From contig CM038915.1 in the NCBI GenBank assembly GCA_021904315.1, positions 5,766,001-5,830,000 on the forward strand: a stretch of DNA of 64,000 nucleotides, written 5' to 3'. A program made the translations under genes and the position numbers. Position 1 is the stretch's first letter, and each line of letters opens with the position of its first letter. Origin of the DNA: Sphagnum magellanicum. Its lineage: Eukaryota; Streptophyta; Sphagnopsida; Sphagnales; Sphagnaceae. This document shows, piece after piece, positions 11,681 to 23,150 of this stretch. The notes below the pieces were generated by a model. It did no database searches. It saw nothing but the letters and a program-made list of their open reading frames with translations, and had not been told where the DNA came from.

Positions 11681-14590
11681 AGTGAAACAATTATGTCCTT
11701 TCGACATGGAATTTGTGGTGAATGCAAATTTGAAAAAAAATTAATATAATAATTAAAAAAAAAGGTGTTTGAAATTGGCTACTAAAACATTGTGTTCAAA
11801 CCTACTTCTACATTAAGATTTTGATAGATAATAAATGTAAGCCACAAACTTTGAAAATATATTAATATAGTTTTGGACCCCATAAACTTTTAAATATAAA
11901 AAATACAATTAAAGTCTTACTTTAATGTCCTTGAAACATATGTTTAAAGGGTTTGACATAAAAAATACATATATTATAAAAAAAACTTAAATGAAATTTA
12001 CAATTATGATTTTAAAATATTATTATGAGTAGATAAAAAATTATTCTCCTATAAATCATAAAATTAAAAAAAATATATTTAAATACTCTGATTGAAATTG
12101 AAAATTGAAAATATTTTTAAAAATATATTTTAAAAAAATGGGGTTCAACAACCCCATTTTGAATCTTTCACAATTTAAATAGGACAATTTAATATATGTT
12201 AAATCTTAATACATGTTCAAAGTCCATTATGATAGCCTAGTGGGTACAATTGTTTTAAATGTTTTAACTATGCAATAGGTGTAACACAATGAACTTATAT
12301 TTTTATTTATTTTGGTTCGCCTTCCTTATAATTAACTATTATTGAACAAATTTAGTTGAAAATATGACATATCAAAAAAAAATTATGACTATTTGTCAAT
12401 ATTTTTACAAGGAGTGAAAGTTGTTTATATACCTTATCATGCTTGAATGTGTAATTTGAGCTATTTCTTCATTAAAATTTGTTTATGTAGATGAAAAAAA
12501 TGTTATTGAAGTCAAAGAATGGCAAAAATGTATGAGAGATTAGAAAAATATGGCTTTGGTCATCAAGCATTTGGTCTTTTGTTCCTTTTGTCTACATGTT
12601 CTATGATATAAAAGTCAACTTCCTCAATACTCAAAAAAAAATTTGCATACATGCTATATGACATTCAAACAATGTACTACACATTGCTTATGGATGACAA
12701 AATTAGAAGTAGGATTACGTTTGGTTATGGGGGAGCATGATTTTGACCTTGCAAATCCTAAGCAAACATGAGTTGGCCCATAACTTTACTTGCCTCTTCA
12801 AGCTCCACATGCCAATAAAGGCCACTTAGTAATAATTTCCATTACCAACTTGCAAATGCAACCATCATAGACGAGAGGAAAAATGAAGGTTTGAAATATC
12901 TAGAAGCATCATTGTATTATTTTTGTGGCGAAAATTCATCAATTGGTGATTTTCAAAAAATGTAATTTTTTGGGGCTTTTTAAAATAAAAAATTATGGAA
13001 GTTAAAGAATTGTCAGATTCTACATTAAGTTTTAGTAAGTAGCCACAATATGTTTATTTTTTATTTTTTATTTTTAATAATCAAATTTGGCTAAATAATT
13101 TTTTGGACATTATTTCAATTGCTTATTATAACCAAAGTGACAAGCATCCCAAAACAAATTTCACATTAATTGTCATAGACATAAACGTGATGAATATTTG
13201 ACAAAATAAAAAACTTACAACATATTTCTTGATTTATTTTATTTTTTCACCATATTGTAAAATATTGCCACTAGGACAAAATTGAAATACACCCTTGTAG
13301 CTACATCACAAAATTTAAAAAATTTAAAAAAATGGTTTATACATAAATGATGAGTGTGCTTGTGAAACAAATATTACTTGGGCACATTTAAAATTTTTTT
13401 TGCCACCTTTCTGTAAAGGGCATTGTTTTAGTGGTCTATTTAGGGAATTTGGTTTTAGTTGACCTTGTCATTGCCTCTAGGTTCTTGTTAGACTCTCATT
13501 TGTTTTTATTGGAGGCAATAAAAACAAGCAATTTAGGTTCATTATTTTTCCAAACCCGCTTAAAGTTAGCACGAGAGTTTTTTTCTTTAGTGGCACTAGC
13601 ATGCGTACCCCATTCAAAAAATTGGTAAAAAGAAGAACATATTGATTTTAGGAGAGTATTTTAGAGATATTGCATGCATGACCATTTTTTTTTTGGCACC
13701 ATCTTTGGTTTGCTTTTTGATTTGTTTCAGGTGTGTTTGAGATTTTATGTGGGGCTAAATGTAGGTGCATGGTTGTTTGTTCACCCAATGAAACCTTTTT
13801 TTTATTAGCTTTAGAAGTTATTTCCATTGCATTACACATTTGATTGGCCTTCCCCCATCCCTTAGCCCTTGGTTTGTCACATTGCATTTTTAATCAACCT
13901 TTGGACCTTATGGGGATTCACTTTCTTTGTTGCGACCATGGCATGAAAGGACAATTTCTCATGATGCTATGTAGGATGCCTTTGTGTTTATTATGAAGGA
14001 TGTGGGATTTCATGTTTTATGTGAACAAACCCACATTCTTCCACCTCCTTCTTTTTAGTTTACATGTCGATGGGTTAACATTGTGGTCTTCGTGGTTAAT
14101 GTTTAGATGTTGGTTGATGTTGTCATCTCTAAGCCCATTCAAACATATTTACTACATGCAAATCTATCTCTTGGGGTTGTTGCTACAATTGTGATTCAGG
14201 TTAAGGATGACTTTTATCACAATCGATACCTAGCAAACCAATTTTTTCCTCTAACCATAGAGGACTTTGGGTGTTTGCATTAGTAGGTCAAATTTTTTTT
14301 CATCAATGTGCCAACATGGCATGGAGCATGAAACATTCTGGAAGCCTTCCTTTTTCAATTTTGTGTTCATTTTATAGGCAAAAGGTGTTGGTGACATTGC
14401 AGTGAGCACAAACAACTTTTATGTCAAGGCATGCTATTATTTTATGAGGTTTTTTTTAAGGTAAATATATATATTTAAGTGTTTTTCCCCTCTCCTTATT
14501 TGATATGCTCCTTGTGATTGGGGGGTTTGAATACTTGATTTATTTTTGTTCCCCTTACAATCTGCCCCTAGGGTAAACCGGCCCATCATT
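11681..14590. other. Very AT-rich non-coding tract
   Basis: Poly-A/T-rich sequence. It holds a perfect 11-bp hairpin at 12135-12160 and a fragment at about 13020-13330 related to the dispersed AGCCAAATTTGGCT repeat family of 24-35 kb. Open frames at 13431-13628 and 14000-14194 have no recognisable domain. Confidence 0.5.
12135..12160. other. Perfect hairpin, 11-bp stem and 4-nt loop
   Basis: AAAATGGGGTT, loop CAAC, then AACCCCATTTT. It sits in AT-rich DNA with no gene nearby. Confidence 0.8.
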
Positions 14591-14599
14591 GATCACTTG

Positions 14600-15120
14600 C
14601 GTATGATTGAACATTTTGGCATATCTTTCTCAATTTTTCTCCATTTTGAGTGATTTAAAACGTTATAGGAACACCTTCTCAAGCTTTACAAATCATCTTT
14701 GAAATGCAAAGCCAAAGGACCAGCCAACAAAGAGCAGTAAAGAAAATACGTTTTTTCAAATTGTAAAATTCATTCATTTTCATTTTTCTTCATTTTGACC
14801 CCTCCTACTTTCAAACCTCATAACTTTCTTATTTCTTATTCATTTTAAAAGATTTAAAGTGCTATAGGAACACCACTTGAAGTTCTACAAATCATCTTTG
14901 GACTCTAATAGCAAAAAAATAACATACAAGGAATTTTTTAGGTGTTTGGGAATCGACCTTTGTATCGTTTGGTGGTTTGTTTTTTTGAGTTCTTGAACCC
15001 TTTTACTTTGGAGGGTTGTAACTTTCTCAATTCTATTCCGTTTTTGATGATTTTTAGTGCACTAGAGATGTGCCAATAAGAGGAATTCAAGTTTTGTTTC
15101 AACACTAGAAACAAGAGACC
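14600..15120. repeat. Three diverged tandem units of about 199 bp
   Basis: Landmark GATTTAAAACGTTATAGG or variant occurs at about 14652, 14851 and 15049. Each is preceded by a form of AACTTTCTCAATTCT. Units 1 and 2 are followed by a form of CTACAAATCATCTTTG and unit 3 diverges there. No coding sequence. Confidence 0.75.
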
Positions 15121-15626
15121 CCTCCCCTTGGATCCGGCCTGCTCTGAGCGCTTAAGTGTTTGGTCACCGGCCAGTTTACCCTAGTGGTGGGTTTTTCTTT
15201 TTGCTAGGACTTGGGTCCTTCCATCTTGTACCTTTTTCTCACCCTTTTTTGGGTGCTTTGTTTTATTGGCAGTTTGCAGGTTTCCCCCTTACCACCTGTT
15301 GTGGTACTACTGCAGTTAGACGACATCAATTTGTGCCTTGCGTAAAGACTGTGTAGCAGGTTTTCATCATCCTACTTGAGAGAGAAGAAGTCAAGGACAC
15401 TTTAATTGTCCAATGCCAATCTTCTTGTGCCCAATTCCCTAAACACTGCCATGGCACACTTCGCCTTACACACACACACAACTTACAAGCATCCCTGCAA
15501 ACAAAAGGACAATACTGCGCAGTGGGCATTTTGAGGTCTGTAAAATTTTGCGAGAGGGAAGACCAGTCACCCGATGCCTTCTTTGAAGCTTTCCCCCCTC
15601 CTCCAAATTCCAAAATACACTCTGGA
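15121..15626. other. GC-richer non-coding tract
   Basis: Base composition rises here relative to the left flank. It includes a short CA repeat at about 15469-15482. Open frames at 15156-15356 (plus) and 15326-15772 (minus) show no recognisable domain. Confidence 0.4.
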
Positions 15627-15923
15627 ACCAGTGTTGGGCAGGTCTTGTTCGAGTTCCAAAACTGGAACTTCTGAAAATATTTTGCTTCGGTGAAAAAGAG
15701 TCTGGAACTGGGGCTAACTGGAGTCGTGGACTGGGTTACCTGGAACCGGACCAAAACTGATCTAATTTCCAAAACCGAAACCGAACCCTAAATTTTTTTT
15801 TTCAAGAACCTAACTTATGGTTTCCATTTTCTTGTGGAACTGGAGCCTAAGCTGTTCTAGATTTTTTAAAAGAATTGAAACTGGAGGTTCTTCATGAAAG
15901 TCAAGAATCTACCCAACACTGGT
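15627..15923. mobile_element. hAT-like MITE, about 297 bp
   Basis: The left end ACCAGTGTTGGGCAGGT is matched in inverted orientation by the right end (CTACCCAACACTGGT), giving ACCAGTGTTGGG exactly plus further partial pairing. CAGTGTTGGG tips are typical of hAT elements. No clear 8-bp target duplication remains, so the copy is old or the exact border is off by a few bases. It has no coding capacity. Similar tips occur at 24942-24967 and, degraded, near 55835. Confidence 0.6.
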
Positions 15924-18900
15924 AGAAAACTTGCGATGGAGACCTAGGCTCTAGCCTCTAGGGCCTTAGAAAATATGTCCGAATCTGCAGGATCAATCAG
16001 ATGCCATAATTAATGGCACAATATCAGTAGGTAGCGCCCCTTATGCATTCCAGGTTGGAGAACTATAACGTTGTCCTTGTGGTTTCCTGGCGTAAGTATC
16101 TTCCCACTTCAAGTTGCACTATAAGCTCCCATCAAGGGCGCTGGCGGAGTTGACTTATTCTCATTGTCAGCACTCAGGACCATACAAATAATTCCCTGAC
16201 GAAATTTGGGTCCAAGCCTCAAGGGTTGAGATGATCATCATCTTGGCAATTGCTACTAAGCTGACCTGATGAGACCAGTTACCTCTGCTTCACCTTGGGT
16301 GTCAGGAGTCAGGACTGGAGTACTGGCTACTGCTCTCAAGAGATTTATTTAAATCATGGAGGTCCCATGTTGCCTTCCAATAGTCAACATCAAGGGGGTC
16401 AGTAGTCTGATGAGTACTCTGATGATGAAGAGCACCGGCTGTCCAGTGGTTCATCATACCACCCCGCGACCCCCCTGCCCACCCATAAGAGAGTCCACCT
16501 CATACTTACCAAATGAGGGTATACTATGCTCTTTAGATACTCACTGATTCACAGTATTCGTTATGTAGATATAACAATTCCTAGTCTTCCTCAAAATTTT
16601 CAGTTTGATCTACCTATGCCCTGTGATGAAGAGAAGTAAATTATTTTTCATTAGTATGGGACAAGGGCCAACCTCAATAGGTGTGCATTATACGCCCAAA
16701 ACATGCATAACAAGGGGGGAAAGTGTGTCTAGGCAGTAACAAGATGTGCCTGGGCACCAACAGACACATTTTGGTCAGGAAAATGGGCAGGTAGGAAAAA
16801 AGAAGCAGAGAGTACTTTTCTACTGCTGCAATAAGGACCTATGGCTAATTTAATGTTTTATAACCTATATGACATGTGATCAATGCTTCAGGTGGTAGTC
16901 GTATTAATTTCTGGATACAAATCTCAATGCCAGGTTGCACTACAGTTCTTTATAAGCACATAAAAGTTTGTTGCTGTTCTGCGCTGCCATTTCGGGCAAT
17001 TGTAGGGGTAATTTTCACTCATTGTGGGGGTGCTGCGAAGGAGTGGAGGGTGGGCTTTTTCTGTGTAAGGCATTGCATTGCCTGTGTAAGGCCCCTTGAC
17101 CGCTGGATTAGCTACATACTGTTTAAAACTAGTTTCAACGCAAGAGAAGGTTCCCAAATTTTTGATATCACGGTTGTAAGCTCCCTATATGTTTGCTACT
17201 ACCAGGCATTGGGTATTAGGAGCTTACAACCATAACCACATCAATGGGGCTACACATAAAGGGGCAAACCAGTCTTTTGTAAGTATACTGTTTTTGATAT
17301 ATATCCTGAGGTAAGGAAAACATATAATTTATTTGAACTTATTTATTCAAGGGGTAATGGTTCAAGCTCACAAAAAATATTGTTTTTGGTAGATGGGTAG
17401 GTTCCAGGTACTCTCTTATCATATACCCCTGGGTGGGGTGAAAACTTGGTATGTATGTATGTATGTATTTATTTTAAATGGGAAAAATGTCCACATTTTG
17501 GAATATTAAGAAAGTTTTCACCCAATGGGATAATGCAGAGGAGAAAGCTGAGGAGGAAGCTGAGGAGGTTTTCCTTAACTGTTTCATTTGTGCCAATGGG
17601 TATATAATTTACCCTATCTGTACCCAGTGGGTATATCTGGGTAAAAGATATATCTGCACAACATTGCTGCAAATGTACTTCCTAAAGAAAGATCACAACA
17701 TAGGCCTACAGGAATAGGGAGCTTATGAGCTTAAACCCCTTGAGGAGGAGCCTTACCATATACGTAAACCTGCAAAAGCAACCGCTAAACAAATCTACAC
17801 ACAAGCCCTGAGAGAGAGTTTACAAACATAATGTCTTCAATGGTGAGCATTACGCTCAGGTAGATGGAGCTTAGATTTAACCATAGTTGAATCTGCCACC
17901 GCAGACCTTAATGGCATGGAATGGTCTCAGCCTTGCCCATTAAATGTTGGGTGCAGCACTTCACTTGCTCCAAAGGGCTCACAGGGCGCCTTACCCAACA
18001 CAATGGGCAGGGATAATGGGCAGGGGGCTTGACCATTCCATAGTACACATAAACATGTACAAAGTACCTGTCGCTTAAAGAAATCTGAACTTGTATTTCC
18101 TTTCATCAGGTTCAGTCACCCTAGATGTATAAGCAGATCTTCCCTGAAAAGCTAAAGATTTTATGTGTAAGTTTAGTTATAATCCTCCTGCAGATGAAAG
18201 GCGCTTTCGTTTCCACATCTCCCCAGCAGCGCTGTTTTTTATTTGGGCGAATTCTTGCACCGTGGCAACAAATTAAAACCCAGTGCGAAGTGCACAAAGG
18301 CTTTTCTTTTGGGGAAAAAGAAGAGCAAAAGTCGCCACATTCTGAGGAAAAAAAGTCACATATTGCCATATTTAGATAGTGAGTTCCTAGTGCTTGCCAA
18401 AACTAGGCAGGCTTTTCAAAAAATTCTACTTCATTGTCTGACATCTAGCCAAATTTGGCTCATTCCTCTTGTGGGTGATCACCAGTCCGCCTCCTTGAAA
18501 ATTTTGAAAAAAAAAACCCTGCTTCCCTTGACTTGGGCTTACGTTCCATCCTGTCCGAATCCGGAGTCCCGTAATTTTTTATCGTAATCTATCACTGCAG
18601 AACATATACATATATACCAACTCGTCGACGTCTGGTCCAGCTGCGGTCAGTAGTGGGAGACACACCAACCATCACAGCTGAGCTTTAGACTGGTTGGTGG
18701 GGTTTCGGGGGCACGTATGTACGTGTAGGCCAAGTGACATTATTTTGCTGTGGAATCGGCGCCTCGATCGAATCCCAACAACTGAATAAAAATTGTCAGA
18801 AGTTGAAGAGGTCGTCATTGTCCCTTCCTGCTGCCTCCATTACACGTAGTATCAAATGCCAAGGCGCAGTGGTCTACAGCAGTATCAAATGCTCTACAGC

Positions 18901-20400
18901 GCAGTGGTCACGCTGGAGAATATCTGTCCGATCTAAGCAGTGCTCTGGTTTTGCTTATTGAAGTTGTGTTTCGAAACCCCAACTGCAGTTACCTTACCCC
19001 AAACTACACAAGTTGACATTAAGTTATAGCAAAACATATAGTTAACTGAATGTCCTCTTGTAGTTTTAGTATAATATATATCACAATAAACACCATATAT
19101 TGTACATTGTAATGGATCAAAATACAAAGTTTCTCTCACACATGTATTGCACCATGAGTAGCAACATTCTGTGTGAGAAAAACCACATTCTTTTGTAGCA
19201 ATTGTTCTCATAATTTTTTTCCAACTAAGCTCCTCAAATATGAGTGGACACATTCATGAGCACAATATTACTAAAATGAGGACCATTAGGTGATCAACAT
19301 ACTGATAATATAATGCTTTTGAGATTAAAATATTGGTAGGATATTGACTGCAACGGTGGGGCTTTTCTATGAGCAAAACATAAAGTTTAAAGGAAGTTAC
19401 TTCCATTCTTTTTCAAATGACTTCAAAAAGAAAAGTTGAAACTTATTAATTTTCTAAGTTAATAATATACACAAATATGACTAAGGTGCTTAAAATTAAA
19501 TTATGAGAATAAATATATAATATATGTAAAATATTATCAATTTTAATAGAATAATTTATTATTTCGTAACATATAAAAAACTGCCTCATGTGTTCCATAA
19601 AATATACAAAACATTAAATTCAGGTAGTGAAACGCAAATGAAAATTAGTACCTTGTCAAGAGCTGCGGGAGCTGCCTGGTAGCGTGCTGCAACTTGTTGA
19701 CTACGAGAATGAGACGTCAACGACACCAGTACAGGTGATGCAACAATGTATGTGTACGTCAAGAAGAAACACCGGCGGAAGAGGCCTCCGAGTCCGCACT
19801 GAATAATAATACTGGATTTGCAATGGCGAAGCTTTTTGTGTGAGAGCCAAACAACACAACACGTGCAACTGAGAATTTTTAGTATCTACAAACCTTAGCT
19901 GCTGGTAAACAGTGGAGTACAACATGTCTTGCAACTACTTGGACGTCAACCAACGATAGTAGGTGATGTGATACTGAAGTACATGTGTAAGTAATTAGTT
20001 TGGTTTGCTATTAGTAGTCTCCCACCTATTTGCAATTTTAGTTTTATGGGTGGGGTTGAAAAAAAAAAAAAACAAAACTTGAATGCGACAAATATTTTTT
20101 GGGAGAGTTACAATACTGAACACCGCTCGAGATGCTCTAAGTCAACAAGCAACACAGGAAGAGGGCTGAACAACGGACTGAATTTCAAGTTCACAGAAAC
20201 CACCGGCCATGGATGTGAAAATGGAAAACTTAGATCATAGCGCTGGAGCCTCTCATGCATGTTATGGGTATGATACATATTCCTCATCGGCCAGCCCTTT
20301 CTACAGTGTAGTAACTGTGAAATGAATCTTCGACTACTCGAGACAATATATTTGGTGTCGTTGCACAAGTCTGTTTTGAAATGTTGAAGGGAGCTCACTC
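15924..20400. other. GC-richer tract without a recognisable gene
   Basis: Contains several 60- to 120-codon open frames on both strands (for example 16876-17235 and 18243-18587), but none has a domain I recognise or clear splice-linked continuation. Local features are the hairpin at 17172-17231, a (TATG)n run at about 17449-17467 and a short tandem duplication at 18849-18915. It could hold decayed gene remains. Confidence 0.4.
17172..17231. other. Inverted repeat, 13-bp perfect arms
   Basis: GGTTGTAAGCTCC at 17172-17184 is the exact reverse complement of GGAGCTTACAACC at 17219-17231, with a 34-nt spacer. It could be a foldback or MITE end pair; no function is shown. Confidence 0.8.
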
Positions 20401-20819
20401 ACTTGGAGACATCCCGAAAGAATCTCTAATTTTATCTAAATTTGTGCGCCCTGGTGCGCATTATCTATCCTAAATTAGGCTAAAGGAGCTGTAAACTAGC
20501 AATCCTTGAATTTGACCATCTGGTGACACGTGAGTTAATCGTGAGATCTATTGGTGGAATTTCACACAGCAGCAACCGCCGCCTCCAAGCGACAGCAGAT
20601 GGCACTACAACAAAACCATGTTTTTTCCACTAGTAGTGTTGTGACTATAGCACATCTGGCATTATGACAAAACCATGTCTTTTTCAGTAGTAGTGTTGTG
20701 AGTATAATGACTGTACAGTCAAGGTTAATCATCTCAAATGGCTGACTAGCATGGTTTTGTGGAGGGACTTGCGGCTCTTGAGTATCAGATGAAGAACTCA
20801 TGAGCTGCAAAGGCGCTGA
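20401..20819 (-). other. Presumed 3' flank of the U-box gene
   Basis: Lies downstream of the stop codon at 20820-20822. It contains a 58-bp tandem duplication: AAAACCATGTTTTTTCCACT at about 20613 and AAAACCATGTCTTTTTCAGT at about 20671, each followed by AGTAGTGTTGTGA. I did not find a clear canonical polyadenylation signal. Confidence 0.4.
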
Positions 20820-22241
20820 TCAAACCATGCCTGTTACGGCCACGCATGACTTCATTTCATGTCTGCTGCCTGTTGGGCGGCATGGATTGTTACAACAACT
20901 CCAATGATCCGTATTAAGCAGCTTCAAGATTTCGCGAGCTTTGAGCTTTGAACGTAGACTGCACTCACTGGGGAGCAGCATCAGAAGTTTGGTGAAAGCT
21001 CCCGCTTGTAACGCCGTGTGGAGAACGCTGCGGTTGGATGAGAATGAAATAATGGCCCACAAGGCGGCGACAGCGTGCTCTGTTGCTAGCTCCGAGATAC
21101 CCACCATCGACTTGACTATCATCGGGATAGCCAGTGATTCAAGGTTGGAGATTGCTTCACGCCCTTCCGCACAGCTCGCGAGAACCTCCAACAGGGCGAA
21201 GGCGTGCCCGATATTGCCTCTCTCAGTTTCAGCAGGGAGCAGCTGTATCAAAGCGCCGATAGCATCAGCGTCTATAGCAGCTAAACGGTTCTTCTTGGGA
21301 ATGCAGAGTGATAAAAGACACTTCAAGCTCGCATGGACAGCTCTAGGGTACATCTGATTTTGCTTCAAAAGCGAGACAAGCCCTTGGATAGCCCCAGGTG
21401 CTGCAGCACAACCCACAACTGCTTTCAGCTTATTGTCAGCTGCCACTACACTCTGAATCACTTCCGCTGCATTGATCTTAGCATCCGTGCTTCCCAAAGA
21501 GAGAACCCAACAGAGAGCAGCCATGGGTCTTGAAGCAGCCAGCGCCTTCTTGTCACTTTCTGCAGCCAGTGGGAGGACTAGAGCGATCGTAGCCAGCCCA
21601 TCCTCACAAGCTGCAATCAGATCCCTGTTAGAACTCGAACATTTGTTTGTGATATCCATACCAAGTTCTCCGAGAGCACCAGCTAGAATTGGCACTGCTC
21701 CTGCCTCCACAAGGCATTTTCTGTTCTTCTCACCTGCACCCTCCTTGGCTAAGCTCCACAACTTCTTCAGGGAACCGTCCATGAGAAAACCTTGTGCAAT
21801 CCGATTTACCAATCGCCTCAAATGCTGCTGAGTCTGCTCCACTGCTGCCTTCCTCGGGGTTGGAATCCTTTCTACGCCAGAAGCTTTATTGGCGACACAC
21901 CAATCCTGAATAAGTCGACGAAGAGTATGGTTGGGGATAAGATCTTGGGTTACAAGCACCTGATTAGTTGCAGGACATGTATTATGGCCATCCCCCAGCC
22001 ACTGCTCAATGCTAGCACGGTCGTATGTCATCCCCGTGCTTAAGGTCACAGGATCACTCATCAAGTCCAGCGAGATCGGGCAGGTAAAGAACGCAGGGAC
22101 GGATACAGCTGGTTTAAGCTGCAGCTGCTCTCTGCTGCAGCAGGGATCATCCACCAGCTCCTCCACCAGTCGACCTGCATCAAGCTGCTTCCCGGGCAGC
22201 AGCACCTCCAAGACTCCCAAAGCCATACCTGAATATCTCAT
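20820..22241 (-). CDS. U-box E3 ubiquitin ligase with ARM repeats (plant PUB family)
   Basis: Intronless open frame of 473 codons. Residues about 49-121 form a U-box, with CPISLDLMSDPVTLSTGMTY, a following CPATNQ, and IPNHTLRRLIQDWCVAN; just after it comes GVERIPTPR, characteristic of the plant PUB20-31-type group. Residues about 140-445 are helical armadillo-type repeats (EAGAVPILAGAL, PGAIQGLVSLL, ATEHAVAALWAI, QAGAFTKLLMLL). Such proteins bind a ubiquitin-conjugating enzyme through the U-box and substrates through the ARM repeats, and members act in immunity and stress signalling; they are cytosolic or membrane-peripheral. No signal peptide or membrane segment is seen. Length is slightly above the usual 400-450. 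The frame extends to a GTG at 22247, but nuclear genes need ATG. The first is at 22241 in weak context; the ATG at 22226 (MALGVLEVL, 468 codons) has a better context (G at -3 and +4) and may be the real start. The exact orthologue is uncertain. Confidence 0.93.
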   Translation of the reverse strand: MRYSGMALGVLEVLLPGKQLDAGRLVEELVDDPCCSREQLQLKPAVSVPAFFTCPISLDLMSDPVTLSTGMTYDRASIEQWLGDGHNTCPATNQVLVTQDLIPNHTLRRLIQDWCVANKASGVERIPTPRKAAVEQTQQHLRRLVNRIAQGFLMDGSLKKLWSLAKEGAGEKNRKCLVEAGAVPILAGALGELGMDITNKCSSSNRDLIAACEDGLATIALVLPLAAESDKKALAASRPMAALCWVLSLGSTDAKINAAEVIQSVVAADNKLKAVVGCAAAPGAIQGLVSLLKQNQMYPRAVHASLKCLLSLCIPKKNRLAAIDADAIGALIQLLPAETERGNIGHAFALLEVLASCAEGREAISNLESLAIPMIVKSMVGISELATEHAVAALWAIISFSSNRSVLHTALQAGAFTKLLMLLPSECSLRSKLKAREILKLLNTDHWSCCNNPCRPTGSRHEMKSCVAVTGMV

Positions 22242-22247
22242 GCACAC

Positions 22248-22319
22248 TACACTCTACACAATCTAATGCCACTACTACTAGCAACAAACAAACTTTCACC
22301 ACTACTCTGAAATCACCTA

Positions 22320-22354
<35 letters not shown>

Positions 22355-23150
22355 GTCGAGAGGTCTCAATCTCTCGCCTTTGGAAGCCAGCCGGTTGCCT
22401 TTCGCTTGCTAATCTACTCTAGAATCAAAGTCACCAGCAGCTGATATTGGTTCCTAGAAGTGTGCCCAAACACTAGAGAAACATAAACAAAACTCCAAGT
22501 ATTGAAGCTTCCATGCTAGAGTTTTCTATCAAGCTGGGTTCCCTCATTAGCATCAGTGTTGTCGGCATGTTGATCACTGAAGACAGTCTTCTCATGTACT
22601 CCTACTAAAAAAGACTAATGAACCAGCACTCAAACAAAAGATTAAACTGAGGGACATTACACTACTGTGGTGCCTTCAGTATTGGAAGATCCAGGCAAGC
22701 AGTTACTCGGAATCGACCGACCTCCCGATACTCTTCTCCTCCTGGACAACTAACTAGTTGACAACTTTGAACTGAATGAAATGCTTGAGGAAAAAATTTT
22801 AGACTCAAACATCTGCGTGTGTTGTGCGCCCGGCGCTTGTGAATATAGTGAGAACGCAGCACGCTGAACTATGTCATGATGTTGAAGCTTATCAGGTAGG
22901 GCTACAGATGAGAGAATATCCTTGCAAGACTAACAGAGTAAGGTTGGACCGTCAGAGCCGATGCCAGTCTAGTTGCCAGAAAGGGCGAAAAACCGACCCA
23001 CCAGCCCCACCAAAAAAAAAAAAGACGTAAATGACAAGCTCTCAACTCCTGCAGAATATGGTCTATATAGAAGATGATGAGAGGGTACGCATTAATAAAG
23101 TAGAGTCAAAGCCTCGTATGACGCACACTAGTACCTATTTATGTCGGTTC
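22248..23150 (-). promoter_or_regulatory. Presumed 5' UTR and promoter region of the U-box gene
   Basis: Upstream of the minus-strand gene. It contains the GA tract at 22323-22352 and a TATA-like CTATATAG near 23051-23058, about 800 bp before the start codon, which would imply a long leader. Transcript start is not known, so the boundaries are guesses. Confidence 0.3.
22323..22352 (-). repeat. (GA)15 microsatellite upstream of the U-box gene
   Basis: Fifteen perfect TC units on the plus strand, read as GA on the gene's strand, about 80-125 bp before the start codon. GA-rich tracts are common in plant 5' UTRs and promoters and can bind GAGA-binding (BBR/BPC) proteins; such a role here is inference. 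Confidence 0.85.

Noticed and set aside
22242-22247. Extension of the U-box reading frame to a GTG start at 22247
   Set aside because: Nuclear plant genes rarely start at GTG, and ATGs lie at 22241 and 22226.
20941-22266. Five plus-strand open frames over the U-box gene
   Set aside because: They are antisense shadows of a GC-rich coding region with no domain of their own.
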